Counted from the stretch's first letter, positions 51,329-60,290 are shown. The stretch: 64,000 nucleotides of DNA from Palsa-504 sp963819785 (GCA_963819785.1 CAWFXW010000027.1:1-64000), one strand, 5' to 3'. Notes: generated from the letters alone by a model not told the origin. Numbers and translations: made by a program.

Positions 51329-52399
51329 TTATACGTGGCGTTCGTCGCGGACGGTGCGCACCACTTGCGCGTGTTCCCGCATGGTCTGGGTTCCGTCCGC
51401 GCCGGGCTGGCGGCCGAACCCGCAGTACATCGCGACGCCGAAGTCGGAAAGGTAACGGGCCGCGGTGGCCTGCCTGCGCCGCAGGCCGGCGGCCCCGTCG
51501 ATGGGCAGCACGATGCCCAGGAACACCCGGGCGTCGCCCGGTTCCAGGTCGGCCAGCGGGCGGAAGAAGCTGCGGTCCTCACTGCGCAGGTATCGCGGCC
51601 CGGCCAGGTGCAGCCAGTCCACCGGGCGCCCGGAGTGCGCCACCGCGAAGTTCGCCATCCGGACCAGCAGGCCCATGTCGCGTGCCTCGTACATCGGCCA
51701 TTCGGGGAACGTCCCGTAGCACAGGTGGTACCCGACCAGGACGTCCCGCGGGATCAGCCGGGTCAGCCGGGTGACCGGCCCGGCGAACCGCTCCCACCCG
51801 CCCTCCGGCGTCCACGCGAGCACACCCTCGATGTCCTGCGTCTCGTACGCCAGATCCCACTGGATGGCCAGATCCTGGGGCGGGATCGCCGTGGTCAGCC
51901 GGCGCAGTTCGCGAGCCACCAGGTCCTCGAACGCCCGTTCCGCGACCGGGTAGTCAGCGGCGAAGTCGGCCTTGAACCCGTTCAGCGCGCTGGCCGGGAA
52001 CGGCAGTCCAACCTGGAACCGGAGGTGGCCAGGAATGACCCCCTGGGCGCGCAGAGCGCTGAACACCTGGTAGCCCGCGATCGCGTCGTCGATGCGGGGC
52101 CAGGAGTCCCAGTGCAGTCCGGCCACGCCGGGGGCGATGCCGAACACCGGCGTCTCGTAGGCGTGCCGCGGGATCCCGGTCGGCGATTCGGTCTCCTGGA
52201 CCACGATCACGCCGGGGTTCGGGCGGACGAGCCGCTCGCGTTCATAGCCGACCCAGGCGACCCGCGGGCCGGTCTCACCGTCGGGCAGCGCGAACACCAG
52301 GTCGCCGAAGAACCCGGCCGCGGCGCGCAGGGCCGAATCGGCCGAGTCCGCTGGCAGGCTTCCGACCAGGAGCAGGTCACTGTTTACTCGGCGCGCCAT
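51329..52399 (-). CDS. MetE/UROD-like barrel protein of unknown function
   Basis: 356 aa from the ATG at 52399 after GAGGAAGGAAG. LLVGSLP near the start, FALPDGETGPRVAWVGYERE, a Trp/Asp-rich centre (AIQWDLAYE) and GYHLCYGTFPEWPMYEARDM in the C-terminal third. The layout resembles cobalamin-independent methionine synthase-like (UROD/MetE) barrels, including a Cys in the YHLCYG segment. No homocysteine- or folate-site set can be confirmed. Divergent from the cupin gene. Confidence 0.6.
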   Translation of the reverse strand: MARRVNSDLLLVGSLPADSADSALRAAAGFFGDLVFALPDGETGPRVAWVGYERERLVRPNPGVIVVQETESPTGIPRHAYETPVFGIAPGVAGLHWDSWPRIDDAIAGYQVFSALRAQGVIPGHLRFQVGLPFPASALNGFKADFAADYPVAERAFEDLVARELRRLTTAIPPQDLAIQWDLAYETQDIEGVLAWTPEGGWERFAGPVTRLTRLIPRDVLVGYHLCYGTFPEWPMYEARDMGLLVRMANFAVAHSGRPVDWLHLAGPRYLRSEDRSFFRPLADLEPGDARVFLGIVLPIDGAAGLRRRQATAARYLSDFGVAMYCGFGRQPGADGTQTMREHAQVVRTVRDERHV

Positions 52400-52467
52400 C
52401 GGCTTCCTTCCTCGGCTCACGGTCACCGTTGACCACGGTAGACCCGCGCTGCGGAATACTGGCGGTC

Positions 52468-52830
52468 ATGCCTGAACTGATCCGCGAGCCGACCCGCGTC
52501 GCCGCGGCCGGCGAGCCGCCCAAGCTGATCGATGAGTACGTGGGACAGGTCAACACCGGCCAGGCCGCCCTGAGCATTGCGCACATGCGCAGCCCGTCAG
52601 GCTGGGCCGAGCCCGGTCAGCGCCCGGAATTCGACGAGTTCACGATCGTGCTGCGGGGAGCGCTGGTGGTGGAGTCCGACGACGGCGAGCTGACGGTCCA
52701 GGCCGGGCAGGCCGTGCACGCCCGGCCCGGTGAATGGGTTCGGTACAGCAGTCCGGGAGCGGACGGCGCGGAGTACATCGCCGTCTGCGTACCCGCCTTC
52801 ACGCCCGGCACGGTCCACCGGGACGACTGA
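52468..52830 (+). CDS. Cupin-domain protein
   Basis: 120 aa. FDEFTIVLRGALVVESDDGE and VQAGQAVHARPGEWVRYSSP are the two cupin motifs, but the metal-binding His residues of motif 1 are replaced, with Glu in PEFDEF retained. Small cytoplasmic beta-barrel, function unknown. The ATG at 52468 is preferred over an upstream TTG. Confidence 0.75.
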   Translation: MPELIREPTRVAAAGEPPKLIDEYVGQVNTGQAALSIAHMRSPSGWAEPGQRPEFDEFTIVLRGALVVESDDGELTVQAGQAVHARPGEWVRYSSPGADGAEYIAVCVPAFTPGTVHRDD

Positions 52831-52979
52831 CCCGTCCCGGTTACCCAGGTCGATGTGACGGTGTACCAGCTAGAACTGGCACGATGCGTCATCGACCAGC
52901 AAACCAGTGGTTGCCGCCGCTAACCGACGCCCCCGCGAGCAGCCGACTTGCTGTCGGTGGCGGCAAGTACTGTGCGGCC

Positions 52980-53285
52980 ATGGCACATTTCGCGGTCAGG
53001 CTGGTCCACGGCCCCGGCTGGGATCCGGCGCGCCCCATCCGGGCGCAGGACGGGTGGGACGAGCACGCGGCCTTCATGGACGGGCTGGTCGACGACGGCT
53101 TCCTGATCCTGGGCGGCCCGGTCGGCAACGGCGAGCAGACCCTGCACGTGATCGAGGCCGCCGATGAGCAGGACGTCACGATGCGGCTTGCGCGGGACCC
53201 GTGGGCCCGCGCCGGGCTGCTGAAGGTCGGTGTGATCGAGCCGTGGGCGCTCTGGCTTGACAGCCGTCCGGCTCACGGTGTTTGA
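52980..53285 (+). CDS. YciI-like protein
   Basis: 101 aa, one YciI (ferredoxin-like) domain: FAVRLVHGPGWD, DEHAAFMDGLVDDGFLILGG then PVGNGEQTLHVIEA and DPWARAGLLKVGVIEPWAL. The conserved His of the EHAAFM segment is present. Family members include a dechlorinase but most are uncharacterised. Confidence 0.78.
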   Translation: MAHFAVRLVHGPGWDPARPIRAQDGWDEHAAFMDGLVDDGFLILGGPVGNGEQTLHVIEAADEQDVTMRLARDPWARAGLLKVGVIEPWALWLDSRPAHGV

Positions 53286-53399
53286 GGACGCCGACCGGGC
53301 GCTGTCCAACACCGGCCCGGACGACGGCAGCTATTTCCGCGCCGGGCCGACGTGACCGGGCTGCGCGCCTTCCTCACCTCGCTGCCGTAAGGGGCACCG

Positions 53400-53771
53400 C
53401 TAGCGCGGATCGAGGGCCGCGGTCAGAACCTGCGCCTCGCGGCGGAGGCGCTCGGCCTGGCCGGGGCGGCCTGCCTGGTCGTAGTCGTGCGCCGCGGCCT
53501 GGCGTTCGGCGACTTCGGCTCGGACGATCTGCTCGGCTTCGGGCTCGCTGAGGGCGCGTCGCTTCGCCTCGGCGGCGCCGAGACCGGGCACGGCGCCGGC
53601 GAAGTGCGGCCCGCCGGTACCGGCGGCGGGTGCGGGACCAGCCGGGATGGCGCTGGCGTTGTCGATCGCGGATAGGGCCGTGCGCAGGGCGGACACTGCG
53701 ATCGTGTCCCGCGCCCGCAGTGCCGACCGGAGGGCTAGCTGGAGGCGCTGGCGGAGCGGGGCTTCTGGCAC
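53400..53771 (-). CDS. YqeY/GatB-like domain protein
   Basis: 123 aa. PLRQRLQLALRSALRARDTI then AVSALRTALSAIDNA is the N-terminal helical pair of YqeY proteins. The C-terminal half (VRAEVAERQAAAHDYDQAGR, AERLRREAQVL) matches the continuation. Linked in the family to tRNA-amidotransferase tails; role unknown. Confidence 0.75.
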   Translation of the reverse strand: MPEAPLRQRLQLALRSALRARDTIAVSALRTALSAIDNASAIPAGPAPAAGTGGPHFAGAVPGLGAAEAKRRALSEPEAEQIVRAEVAERQAAAHDYDQAGRPGQAERLRREAQVLTAALDPR

Positions 53772-53866
53772 ACCGCAACCATAGGGTCGGCGGGATCCGC
53801 GGGCACGTGAATATGCCGCGCCGAAAACCAGTTGGCGGACCGCTGGTCTCGTGGTGAAGGTATGGG

Positions 53867-54322
53867 GTGACCAGTTTCGTGATCCGGGACGCGGCGGCCG
53901 ACGACATGGCGGCGCTGAGCGGGGTGTATCGCAGGTCGTCGCTGTCCAACGAGGGAGACCGGCCGAATCTGCTGGCGCATCCCGAGACGCTGGAGTTCTC
54001 CGATCTCGCGGTGCGCGAGGGGCGGACCCGGGCGGCGTTCGCGGCAGATGAGGTGGTCGGCTTCGCGAGCTGGATCGGCTCCGGGGACGGCTTCGAGATC
54101 GAGGATATGTTCGTCGAGCCGGAGTGGATGAGGCACGGGATCGGGCGGGCCCTGGTGCTGGACATGATCGCGATCGCGCGCGGACGCGGTATCGGGCGGG
54201 TTGAGGTCACCGCGAACCCGCATGCACTGGCGTTCTACGAGAAGGCCGGCTTCGTGGTCTACCGGGAGGTGGCCACCACGTTCGGGACGGCGCCGCGGAT
54301 GCGGCTCGACGTTACGGGCTGA
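53867..54322 (+). CDS. GNAT-family N-acetyltransferase
   Basis: 151 aa with GTG start. FVIRDAAADDMAALSGVYRR is the N-terminal GNAT strand-helix. EIEDMFVEPEWMRHGIGRAL has the acetyl-CoA binding loop (R-H-G-I-G-R-A), and EVTANPHALAFYEKAGFVVY is motif B. Acceptor unknown. Confidence 0.88.
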   Translation: MTSFVIRDAAADDMAALSGVYRRSSLSNEGDRPNLLAHPETLEFSDLAVREGRTRAAFAADEVVGFASWIGSGDGFEIEDMFVEPEWMRHGIGRALVLDMIAIARGRGIGRVEVTANPHALAFYEKAGFVVYREVATTFGTAPRMRLDVTG

Positions 54323-54409
54323 GGGCGGGACGGGCCTCGCCGAGCAGCCAGTCCGCGCCCGACCGGGCGATGGTGGCGTGCCAGCCGAGCTCGGTGAGCT
54401 GCCGGGTCA
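54312..54409 (-). pseudogene. Fragment of a methyltransferase C-terminus
   Basis: The short frame TRQLTELGWHATIARSGADW then LLGEARPALSP is like the last strands of class I SAM methyltransferases. Nothing upstream in that frame belongs to it, as the cupin gene occupies the space. Possibly a leftover after rearrangement. Confidence 0.3.
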
Positions 54410-54802
54410 GGGTTCGGGGGGCCAGGCGCCCGGGACCTCGTAGGCCTCGTCCGTGCCGGGCCAGGGCGGCATGGTCACGCCGACCACGGCCAGCGGACCG
54501 GCGGCGTCGGCCCGGAACTGGAAATGCGTGCCCGCGGGAATGCACACGCAGGTCCCCGGGTGCAGAGGTACCGTCTGCTCCCGGCCGGCCTGCCGCCGCC
54601 ACATCTGGCCGCTGCCGTGCAGGACGTACCAGATCTCCTCGACCGAACGATGGGCCACGGCCAGCGAAACCCGGCCCGGGCCCAGCTCGAAATGCGCCAT
54701 GGAGCCCCGGGCCAGCCGGAGCAGCACCCGCACGTCCGATCCGTCGGGTGCGATGGCATCCCGGACGCCCGGAAGTTGCATGGTGTCAAATCGCTCGTCC
54801 AT
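54407..54802 (-). CDS. Cupin-domain protein
   Basis: 131 aa from the ATG at 54802. MAHFELGPGRVSLAVAHRSV, EEIWYVLHGSGQMWRRQAGR and HPGTCVCIPAGTHFQFRADA carry the cupin motifs, with H-x(5)-E and a terminal His. Small metal-binding beta-barrel of unknown function. Divergent from the MOSC gene. Confidence 0.82.
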   Translation of the reverse strand: MDERFDTMQLPGVRDAIAPDGSDVRVLLRLARGSMAHFELGPGRVSLAVAHRSVEEIWYVLHGSGQMWRRQAGREQTVPLHPGTCVCIPAGTHFQFRADAAGPLAVVGVTMPPWPGTDEAYEVPGAWPPEP

Positions 54803-54853
54803 GGGCCGGCAGAATACCGGCTGGCCGGTCGAGCGATAGCTGGCGAGAATCGG

Positions 54854-55417
54854 ATGATGGAACATGTGTCGCGTGAGCGCCTGGAGGCCGGGCTCGACCA
54901 CATCCGCGAGTCTCCGCAGAACCGTGGCCGGCTGGTGCTCGTCGTCCGCCGTCCCGAGGTAGGCCAGCGGGATCTGCCCGAGGAGGCGATCCTGAACCAG
55001 GTCACCGGTCTGGAAGGGGATAACTGGTTCACGCGCGGCAGCTCAAGTACGCCGGACGGCTCGGCGCATCCGGACAAGCAGGTGACGGTGATCAACGCCC
55101 GGCTGGCCGAACTGGTCGCCGGCGGGACCGAGCGGATGGCGCTGGCCGGCGATCAGCTCTATCTCGACCTGGACCTCAGCGTAGACAACCTCCCGGCCGG
55201 GAGCCTGCTCACCGTTGGCGACGCGGTGCTACGGGTCAGTGAGGCGCCGCACACCGGCTGCGCGAAGTTCATCGAACGTTTCGGGACCGACGCGATACGG
55301 TTCGTCAACTCCCGGCTCGGCCGACGGCTCCGGCTGCGCGGGATGAACACCCGGATCGTGGTGCCCGGCACCATCCGGGTCGGCGACCTCGCCGTCAAGA
55401 CCACCGCCCCGCCATAG
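54854..55417 (+). CDS. MOSC-domain protein
   Basis: 187 aa (MMEHVSRERL start). KQVTVINARLAELVAGG, LAGDQLYLDLDLSVDNLPAG and SEAPHTGCAKFIERFG, the last with the conserved Cys of MOSC proteins. MOSC domains bind or deliver sulfur via molybdenum cofactor chemistry. A molybdoenzyme lies at 62471, too far away for a firm link. Confidence 0.85.
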   Translation: MMEHVSRERLEAGLDHIRESPQNRGRLVLVVRRPEVGQRDLPEEAILNQVTGLEGDNWFTRGSSSTPDGSAHPDKQVTVINARLAELVAGGTERMALAGDQLYLDLDLSVDNLPAGSLLTVGDAVLRVSEAPHTGCAKFIERFGTDAIRFVNSRLGRRLRLRGMNTRIVVPGTIRVGDLAVKTTAPP

Positions 55418-55426
55418 GCTCCGAGG

Positions 55427-56035
55427 ATGTCCCGGGTCCGGCGGCTGACCGTGGTCCTCGCCCTCAACCTGGCCCTGGTCGCGGGCCTGGTCGCGGCCGG
55501 GATCGACGCGCATTCCCTGGGGGTGCTCGCCGAGGGCGGAGATTACCTGCTCGACGCGGCCAGCGCCGGCCTGGCGCTACTGGCCATCCGCTTGTCAGCC
55601 TGGCGGGCCAGCGGCGGTCGTCCCGGCCTGACCAGCGCCGCCGCGCTGGTCAACGCCGGATGGCTGTTGGTACTGGAACTGATCGTGGCCGGCGCCTCGA
55701 TCGGCCGCCTGGCCACCCGCACGCCGCAGGTGCACGGCCTGCCCGTGCTGGTGGCTAGCGGTATCGCCGCGGTGGTGATGGCGGCCGCAGCGCTCGTCCT
55801 GCGCGGAGATGAGGAGGACGGCGGCGAGCAAGACCTGTCGGTGGCGGCCGTGCTGCTGGACACCGTCGCCGACGCCGCCGCAGCGGCCGGGGTGGCCGCC
55901 GTGGGCGCGGTCATCATGGTGGTCAGGGGCTGGTACTGGCTGGACCCGGCCGTCGCCCTGATCATCGCCGTGCTGATCGCCTACCAGGCCGTCCGGTTGA
56001 TCCGCACGATCACGCGCCGGCGAAACCCACGATAA
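55427..56035 (+). CDS. Cation diffusion facilitator-like transporter
   Basis: 202 aa with five to six TMs. GVLAEGGDYLLDAASAGLAL and VAAVLLDTVADAAAAAGVAA hold the paired acidic residues of the CDF zinc site in TM2 and TM5. A cytoplasmic loop is acidic (RGDEEDGGEQ). Lacks a long C-terminal domain. Starts 9 bp after the MOSC stop. The opposite strand carries an apparent extension of the threonine aldolase gene. Confidence 0.8.
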   Translation: MSRVRRLTVVLALNLALVAGLVAAGIDAHSLGVLAEGGDYLLDAASAGLALLAIRLSAWRASGGRPGLTSAAALVNAGWLLVLELIVAGASIGRLATRTPQVHGLPVLVASGIAAVVMAAAALVLRGDEEDGGEQDLSVAAVLLDTVADAAAAAGVAAVGAVIMVVRGWYWLDPAVALIIAVLIAYQAVRLIRTITRRRNPR

Positions 56036-57118
56036 GGCAACCAGGGTCGCGATGATCTCGCCGATCTGAGCGGGCGAGAGCTGGCGGGTCGCGTCGCCGA
56101 CCGAGAGCTCGACCCGCTGCACGGCCGGGTCGCCGGTCGGCGCGGCGGTCGGCCAGGTCCAGATCCGCCGCTCGACGGCCAGCCGGCGGGCCGCCGCGGC
56201 GAACCGTTCCTGGGTCGTGCTCAGCAGCAGATGCATCATCGGGACCTGGGGCGGGTCCGGCACGACCCGCACCCCGGCCAGGTCGCGCACGGTGGCGGCG
56301 ATCTCGCGGGCGTGGCTGAGGTACTCGGGCATCAGCGGCAGCCGACGGCGCAGACAGCTCAGCGCGGAGGCGGCGTTGGGCCACAGGCCGAACAACGTGC
56401 CGCCCATCCGGTGCCGCCACTCCCGCACCTCGGCCAGGATGTCCGCCGACCCGGCCACGCAGCAGCCGGCCAGCGCGCCTATGCCCTTGTAGAAGGATAC
56501 GTAGACGCTGTCGAACAGGGCCGCGATCTCGCGGAGCGGCTTGCCGTACCCGGCGGCTGACTCCCACAGCCGCGCGCCGTCAAGGTGCACGGCGGCGCCC
56601 CGGCCGCGGGCCCACTCGGCCTGAGCCAGCAGGTCCGGCCAGTCCGGCTGCTGGCCGCCGAGGTCGCGCTGAGGCAGCTCGATGAGCAGCGCCGCGGGCG
56701 GCTCGGCGATCACGGTCAGGTCGTCGATGCTCATTAGCCGGTCCGCGTCACCGGCCGGTCGCCCGGTCAGGCCGTGCAGACGCTCGAACGCCTGTCCCTC
56801 GTGCCGGTGCAGGTGGCACATGGGATGGAACACGACGGTCTGGCGCCGCCGCCGGTCGGCGTGAACCCGGAGCACCGACTGCTGGGCCATGGTGCCGCTG
56901 GGCAGGAAGGCGGCCGCGGGTTTGCCGAGCATCCCGGCGATCTCGGCCTCAAGCTCGGCGACGACACCGCCGTCGCCGTAACGGTCGATGGCGGTCTCGG
57001 GAGGAATGCTGGCCAGCAGGCCGGCGGCACCCACCAGTCCGTGACCCGTCAGGAACATGGTGCACTGGGCACGCAGTTCGGTCTGCTCAGCAGCGGAGGA
57101 CACAGTAGTCGCGTACAT
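55595..57118 (-). CDS. Threonine aldolase-like PLP enzyme with run-on C-terminus
   Basis: Start at the ATG 57118, one base after the upstream stop. Residues 1-360 match low-specificity L-threonine aldolases: YGDGGVVAELEAEIAGMLGK, FLPSGTMAQQSVLRVHADR, GAAVHLDGARLWESAAGYG and the PLP-lysine in DSVYVSFYKGIGALAGCC. The expected end is around VELSVGDATRQLSPAQIGEI (about 56040). No stop is there. The frame runs another 145 residues antisense through the transporter gene, giving Asp/Gly/Gln-rich nonsense. A lost stop or nearby indel is likely. Cleaves beta-hydroxy amino acids to glycine. Confidence 0.8.
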   Translation of the reverse strand: MYATTVSSAAEQTELRAQCTMFLTGHGLVGAAGLLASIPPETAIDRYGDGGVVAELEAEIAGMLGKPAAAFLPSGTMAQQSVLRVHADRRRRQTVVFHPMCHLHRHEGQAFERLHGLTGRPAGDADRLMSIDDLTVIAEPPAALLIELPQRDLGGQQPDWPDLLAQAEWARGRGAAVHLDGARLWESAAGYGKPLREIAALFDSVYVSFYKGIGALAGCCVAGSADILAEVREWRHRMGGTLFGLWPNAASALSCLRRRLPLMPEYLSHAREIAATVRDLAGVRVVPDPPQVPMMHLLLSTTQERFAAAARRLAVERRIWTWPTAAPTGDPAVQRVELSVGDATRQLSPAQIGEIIATLVALSWVSPARDRADQPDGLVGDQHGDDQGDGRVQPVPAPDHHDDRAHGGHPGRCGGVGDGVQQHGRHRQVLLAAVLLISAQDERCGRHHHRGDTASHQHGQAVHLRRAGGQAADRGAGHDQFQYQQPSGVDQRGGAGQAGTTAAGPPG

Positions 57119-57119
57119 C

Positions 57120-57788
57120 TCAGGCGTGCACGGTCCCCCGGCTGTCAAAGGCCATGGCCCGCTGCAAGGCTGCGGCCCGCAGGTCCGGCGGTATCTCCAC
57201 CGGCCCGCCCAGGCCGGCCGCGTTGAGGCCGGCCTGGGCCGCCTCTTCCACCACGCTCCCGGCCAGGATGGCCAGGTCCGGCGTGCGGTGGAAGATCAGC
57301 ACGCCGTGGTTGGCCAGCAGCACGGCCGGCACGCCGGGGATGACCGCACCGCGTATGTTGGCCACCGCCTCGGCGGACCCGCGCGGCCCGTAGCCCGCGA
57401 CGGGCACGCCGTCGGCCAGTCCGAACATGGCCATGGCCTCGACCCAGCAGCCGATCCGGCGCTGCGCCACGGCGTAGGCCGTGGCGTACGGCGAGTGGGT
57501 GTGCAGGACGCAGCCGACCTCGGGATTGTCTTGGTACATGGCCGTGTGCATGGCTACCACGGCCCCTTGGATCGGCGGCAGGTCACCCTCGAGCAGGGCC
57601 CCGTCCAGCCCGACCCGGACCACGGCCGAGGCGGGATGCCCGCGCAATGAGGGACCCGCGGTGAAGTACATCTCGTCCGCACCGGGCACCCGGACGCTGA
57701 CGTTGCCGTGCCCGTTGGCGGAGATCGCCCCGCTGGCGACCACGCGCTGGGCGATGTCGGCTACCTGCTCGGCCAGATCCTTATCCAT
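57120..57788 (-). CDS. Class II aldolase/adducin family protein
   Basis: 222 aa. SANGHGNVSVRVPG, zinc histidines in CVLHTHSPYATAYA and the third in LLANHGVLIFH, so unlike the protein at 10597 this one is canonical. Resembles L-fuculose-phosphate or ribulose-phosphate epimerase-type aldolases. Possibly co-transcribed with the threonine aldolase gene (1-bp gap). Confidence 0.87.
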   Translation of the reverse strand: MDKDLAEQVADIAQRVVASGAISANGHGNVSVRVPGADEMYFTAGPSLRGHPASAVVRVGLDGALLEGDLPPIQGAVVAMHTAMYQDNPEVGCVLHTHSPYATAYAVAQRRIGCWVEAMAMFGLADGVPVAGYGPRGSAEAVANIRGAVIPGVPAVLLANHGVLIFHRTPDLAILAGSVVEEAAQAGLNAAGLGGPVEIPPDLRAAALQRAMAFDSRGTVHA

Positions 57789-57834
57789 AACGCACCCCTC
57801 ATAGGCATTCCGGGCGATGGTAACCCGGTGGCGG

Positions 57835-58362
57835 TCACGGGTCTATGGGCCGTACGCCTATGGCATGCCGCCGGGCCAGGTCGCGGTAGACGGCGGGGTT
57901 GTTCTCCACCCACGGCTTGGCACCGCCGCTGACCTGCCGGACGACCCGGGCCGGGACCCCGGCGGCCAGCATGCCATCGGGGATGATCAGGTTCGGCGGC
58001 ACCGTGGCGCCGCCCGCGACCAGCGCCCGGCGGCCGACGATCACGCCGTCGAGCACCGTGGCTCCGTTACCGATCAGCGCTTCGGCTCCGATGACGGCGC
58101 CGTGGACCACGCACAGGTGACCGATGGTCGCCCCCTCCCCCACCTCGGTGACCGGATCGGCGCCGCCGTGCAGCACCGACCCGTCCTGGATGTTCGCCCC
58201 GCGCCGGACCAGAATGGGCCCGAAGTCGGCGCGAAGCACCGCGCCGTACCAGATGGACGCCTCGTCCTCCACCCGCACGTCCCCGACCAGCGTCGCCGTG
58301 GGCGCGATCCAGGCAGTGGGGCTGACCTGCGGCCGGTGGCCTTCGAACTCGAAAAGTGGCAT
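57835..58362 (-). CDS. Gamma-carbonic anhydrase-like hexapeptide protein
   Basis: 175 aa left-handed beta-helix. WIAPTATLVGDVRVEDEASI and WYGAVLRAD open the helix. Metal-ligand histidines fit QDGSVLHGG and IGHLCVVHGA. The C-terminal helix is QVSGGAKPWVENNPAVYRDL. Reversible CO2 hydration is the family reaction, though many members are acyltransferase-like. Confidence 0.9.
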   Translation of the reverse strand: MPLFEFEGHRPQVSPTAWIAPTATLVGDVRVEDEASIWYGAVLRADFGPILVRRGANIQDGSVLHGGADPVTEVGEGATIGHLCVVHGAVIGAEALIGNGATVLDGVIVGRRALVAGGATVPPNLIIPDGMLAAGVPARVVRQVSGGAKPWVENNPAVYRDLARRHAIGVRPIDP

Positions 58363-58404
58363 CCGACCATGATGTACCAGGCGGGAGGCTGCTGGCCGCC
58401 TGAC

Positions 58405-58869
58405 CTAGGGCGGGTCCACCCAGGGGGCCCGCCCGGGCGTCCTCAGCGAGTGGGAGGGCGCAAGGCCCATCGGGTGGTAGGTCGGCCAGGGGGATGACGA
58501 GGGGGGCGCGGACGACGACGCGGACGGGGATGCCGGGGCCGGGCTGGCGCTTGGCTGGGCGCTGAAGTCCGCTACCGGCTGGGATCCCGGCGAGGTCTGC
58601 GAGGCGGCGGAACTGGCCGACGGCGAGGGTTCGGCCGCGGCGGAGGACTGAGCCGACGCCGAGCTCGGATCGGAGCTGGCCGCGGTCGCGGGCGGTGCCG
58701 CGATGGCCCCATGCCCGCCGCCGCCAACCGTGAGCGTGACCGTGATGCCCGTGGCAGTGAGGGCGAACACCGCGGCCACGACGGCGAGCCCCGACCGGAA
58801 GCTCATCTCCTCCAAGCGGGTGTTCAGCACGCGCTTGAGCCTGGCGGCCCAGCCGGTCCCCTCACTCAC
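58405..58869 (-). CDS. Single-TM Ser/Ala/Pro-rich protein
   Basis: 154 aa from the GTG at 58869. A short basic N-terminus (WAARLKRVLNTRLEEM) precedes a TM (GLAVVAAVFALTATGITVTL). About 100 extracytoplasmic residues follow, rich in Ser, Ala and Pro (SSASAQSSAAAEPSPSASSA). No domain recognised. Likely a surface or linker protein. Confidence 0.6.
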   Translation of the reverse strand: MSEGTGWAARLKRVLNTRLEEMSFRSGLAVVAAVFALTATGITVTLTVGGGGHGAIAAPPATAASSDPSSASAQSSAAAEPSPSASSAASQTSPGSQPVADFSAQPSASPAPASPSASSSAPPSSSPWPTYHPMGLAPSHSLRTPGRAPWVDPP

Positions 58870-58983
58870 GACAAAGCACGATACATGGGTATCAGGGACT
58901 TTGGTGGCAAGCCGCCGTTGCGAAGCGATGGTAGCTCGCTTGCGCCTGCTGGCTCGCGGCCACGACGGGTTCAGTATATTCTC

Positions 58984-58998
58984 CCGAACGGGCCGTGG
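58984..58998 (-). repeat. CCACGG-type motif near xylB 3' end
   Basis: CCGAACGGGCCGTGG, the complement of the copies at 38110 and 60291. On the side next to CCGAA is the A+T-rich TATATTCT. It is inside the xylulokinase coding region (residues ASTTARSGEYTE). Confidence 0.75.
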
Positions 58999-59560
58999 TG
59001 CTCGCGTCCGGAACCAGCCCGGCCGCCGTGGCGGCGAGCTTGGCGGCGCCGCGGGCGGTGAGCCACCCGGTGCCGTCCAGGTCCGGGTAGAGCGGCACGG
59101 CCAGTACGTCGGCGAGCAGCTGGCGCCAGGCCGGATGGCGGCTGCCGCCCCCGCCGAGCTGGAGCGTGGCCGGGCCGGAGCCGAGCATGCGCAGGTCATC
59201 GAGCTTGCCGCGGAGCAGGAACGCGACGCCTTCCAACGCGGCGCGCAGCAGTTCGTCCCGCTGGTGAGCCAGGGTCAGGCCGATCCAGGCGCCGCCGGAG
59301 ACTCGGTGATCCCAGCGCTCGCCGGCCAGGTACGGCAGGAAGACCGGGGTGTCCGCGCGCCAGGGGCGGGCGGCGGTGCCGTACAGCTCGTCCCAGCTGG
59401 CGCCGAGCGTGCGCCGCACCCAGTCCAGCGTCACGCCGACGTTCTGCGCGGCGGCCAGCCGGTAGGCGCTCCCGTCCACCGAGCGGAACAGGTTGGTCGC
59501 GGTACCTCCCGGATCCGGATAGTCCGGAAATGGAATATCCGAGGTCGAGGGGGCGAGGGC

Positions 59561-59775
59561 GGCCGGGGAGGCGGGGACGGCGGGGGAGGCGGGGACGGCC
59601 GGGGAGGCGGGGACGGCCGGGGAGGCGGGGACGGCCGGGGAGGCGGGGACGGCGGGGGAGGCGGGGACGGCGGGGGAGGCGGGGGAGGCGGGGGAGGCGG
59701 GGAGGCGGGGGCGGCCGGGGAGGCGGGGGCGGCCGGGGAGGCGGGGGCGGCCGGGGAGGCGGGGGCGGCGGGGAC
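59561..59775. repeat. GC-rich minisatellite (18/15/9-bp units) in xylB
   Basis: Units built on GGCCGGGGAGGCGGGGAC (18 bp), with variants of GGCGGGGGAGGCGGGGAC and short GGCGGGGGA units, fill 215 bp. On the coding strand they give PASPAV or PASPAA repeats. The array sits between the two halves of xylulokinase where the family has only a few residues. Slippage in its G runs changes frame. Confidence 0.9.
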
Positions 59776-60290
59776 GAGAAGCTGGCCGCCGGTGCCGAGG
59801 GTGAGCAGGCCACGCCCGGGCGGGAGGTTCGCGGCGAGGAGGGAGGCGGCGGTGTCGGCGGCACCGATGGCTACCGGGAGGGCGGGGGGCAGGCCCAGCT
59901 CGCGGGCGGCGGCGGGGAGCAGGGGGCCGGCGAGTTCGGCGGGCGGGCGGATGGGGGGTAGCAGGTCGGTGCGCAGGCCGAGGGCGCGGGCGACGTCGGT
60001 GGCCCACCGGTCGCGGGCGAGGTCGAACAGCAGGGTGCCGGAGGCGTCGGTCGGGTCGGTGGCGGCCTGGCCGGTCATCCGGAAGCGGAGCCAGTCCTTG
60101 GGCTGCAGCATCCAGCGGGCCTGCCAGTACAGGTCGGGTTCGTGCCGGGCCAGCCAGAGCAGGATCGGGCCGGCCATGCCGGGCGACGGGGGGTTGCCGA
60201 GCCGGGCGCGCAGTTCCTGGGGCAGCCGCTGGTACTCCTGCGCCTCGGCTTCGGCCCGGCGATCGAGCCAGGTGATGGCGGGGCGGAGAG

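Noticed and set aside
53282..53551. Short plus-strand frame after the YciI gene
   Set aside because: Arg/Gly-rich, overlaps the YqeY gene antisense, no family resemblance.
59561..59775. Possible separate Pro-rich or Gly-rich gene in the minisatellite
   Set aside because: Open frames on both strands follow from the GC-only repeat; the flanks are the two halves of xylulokinase.
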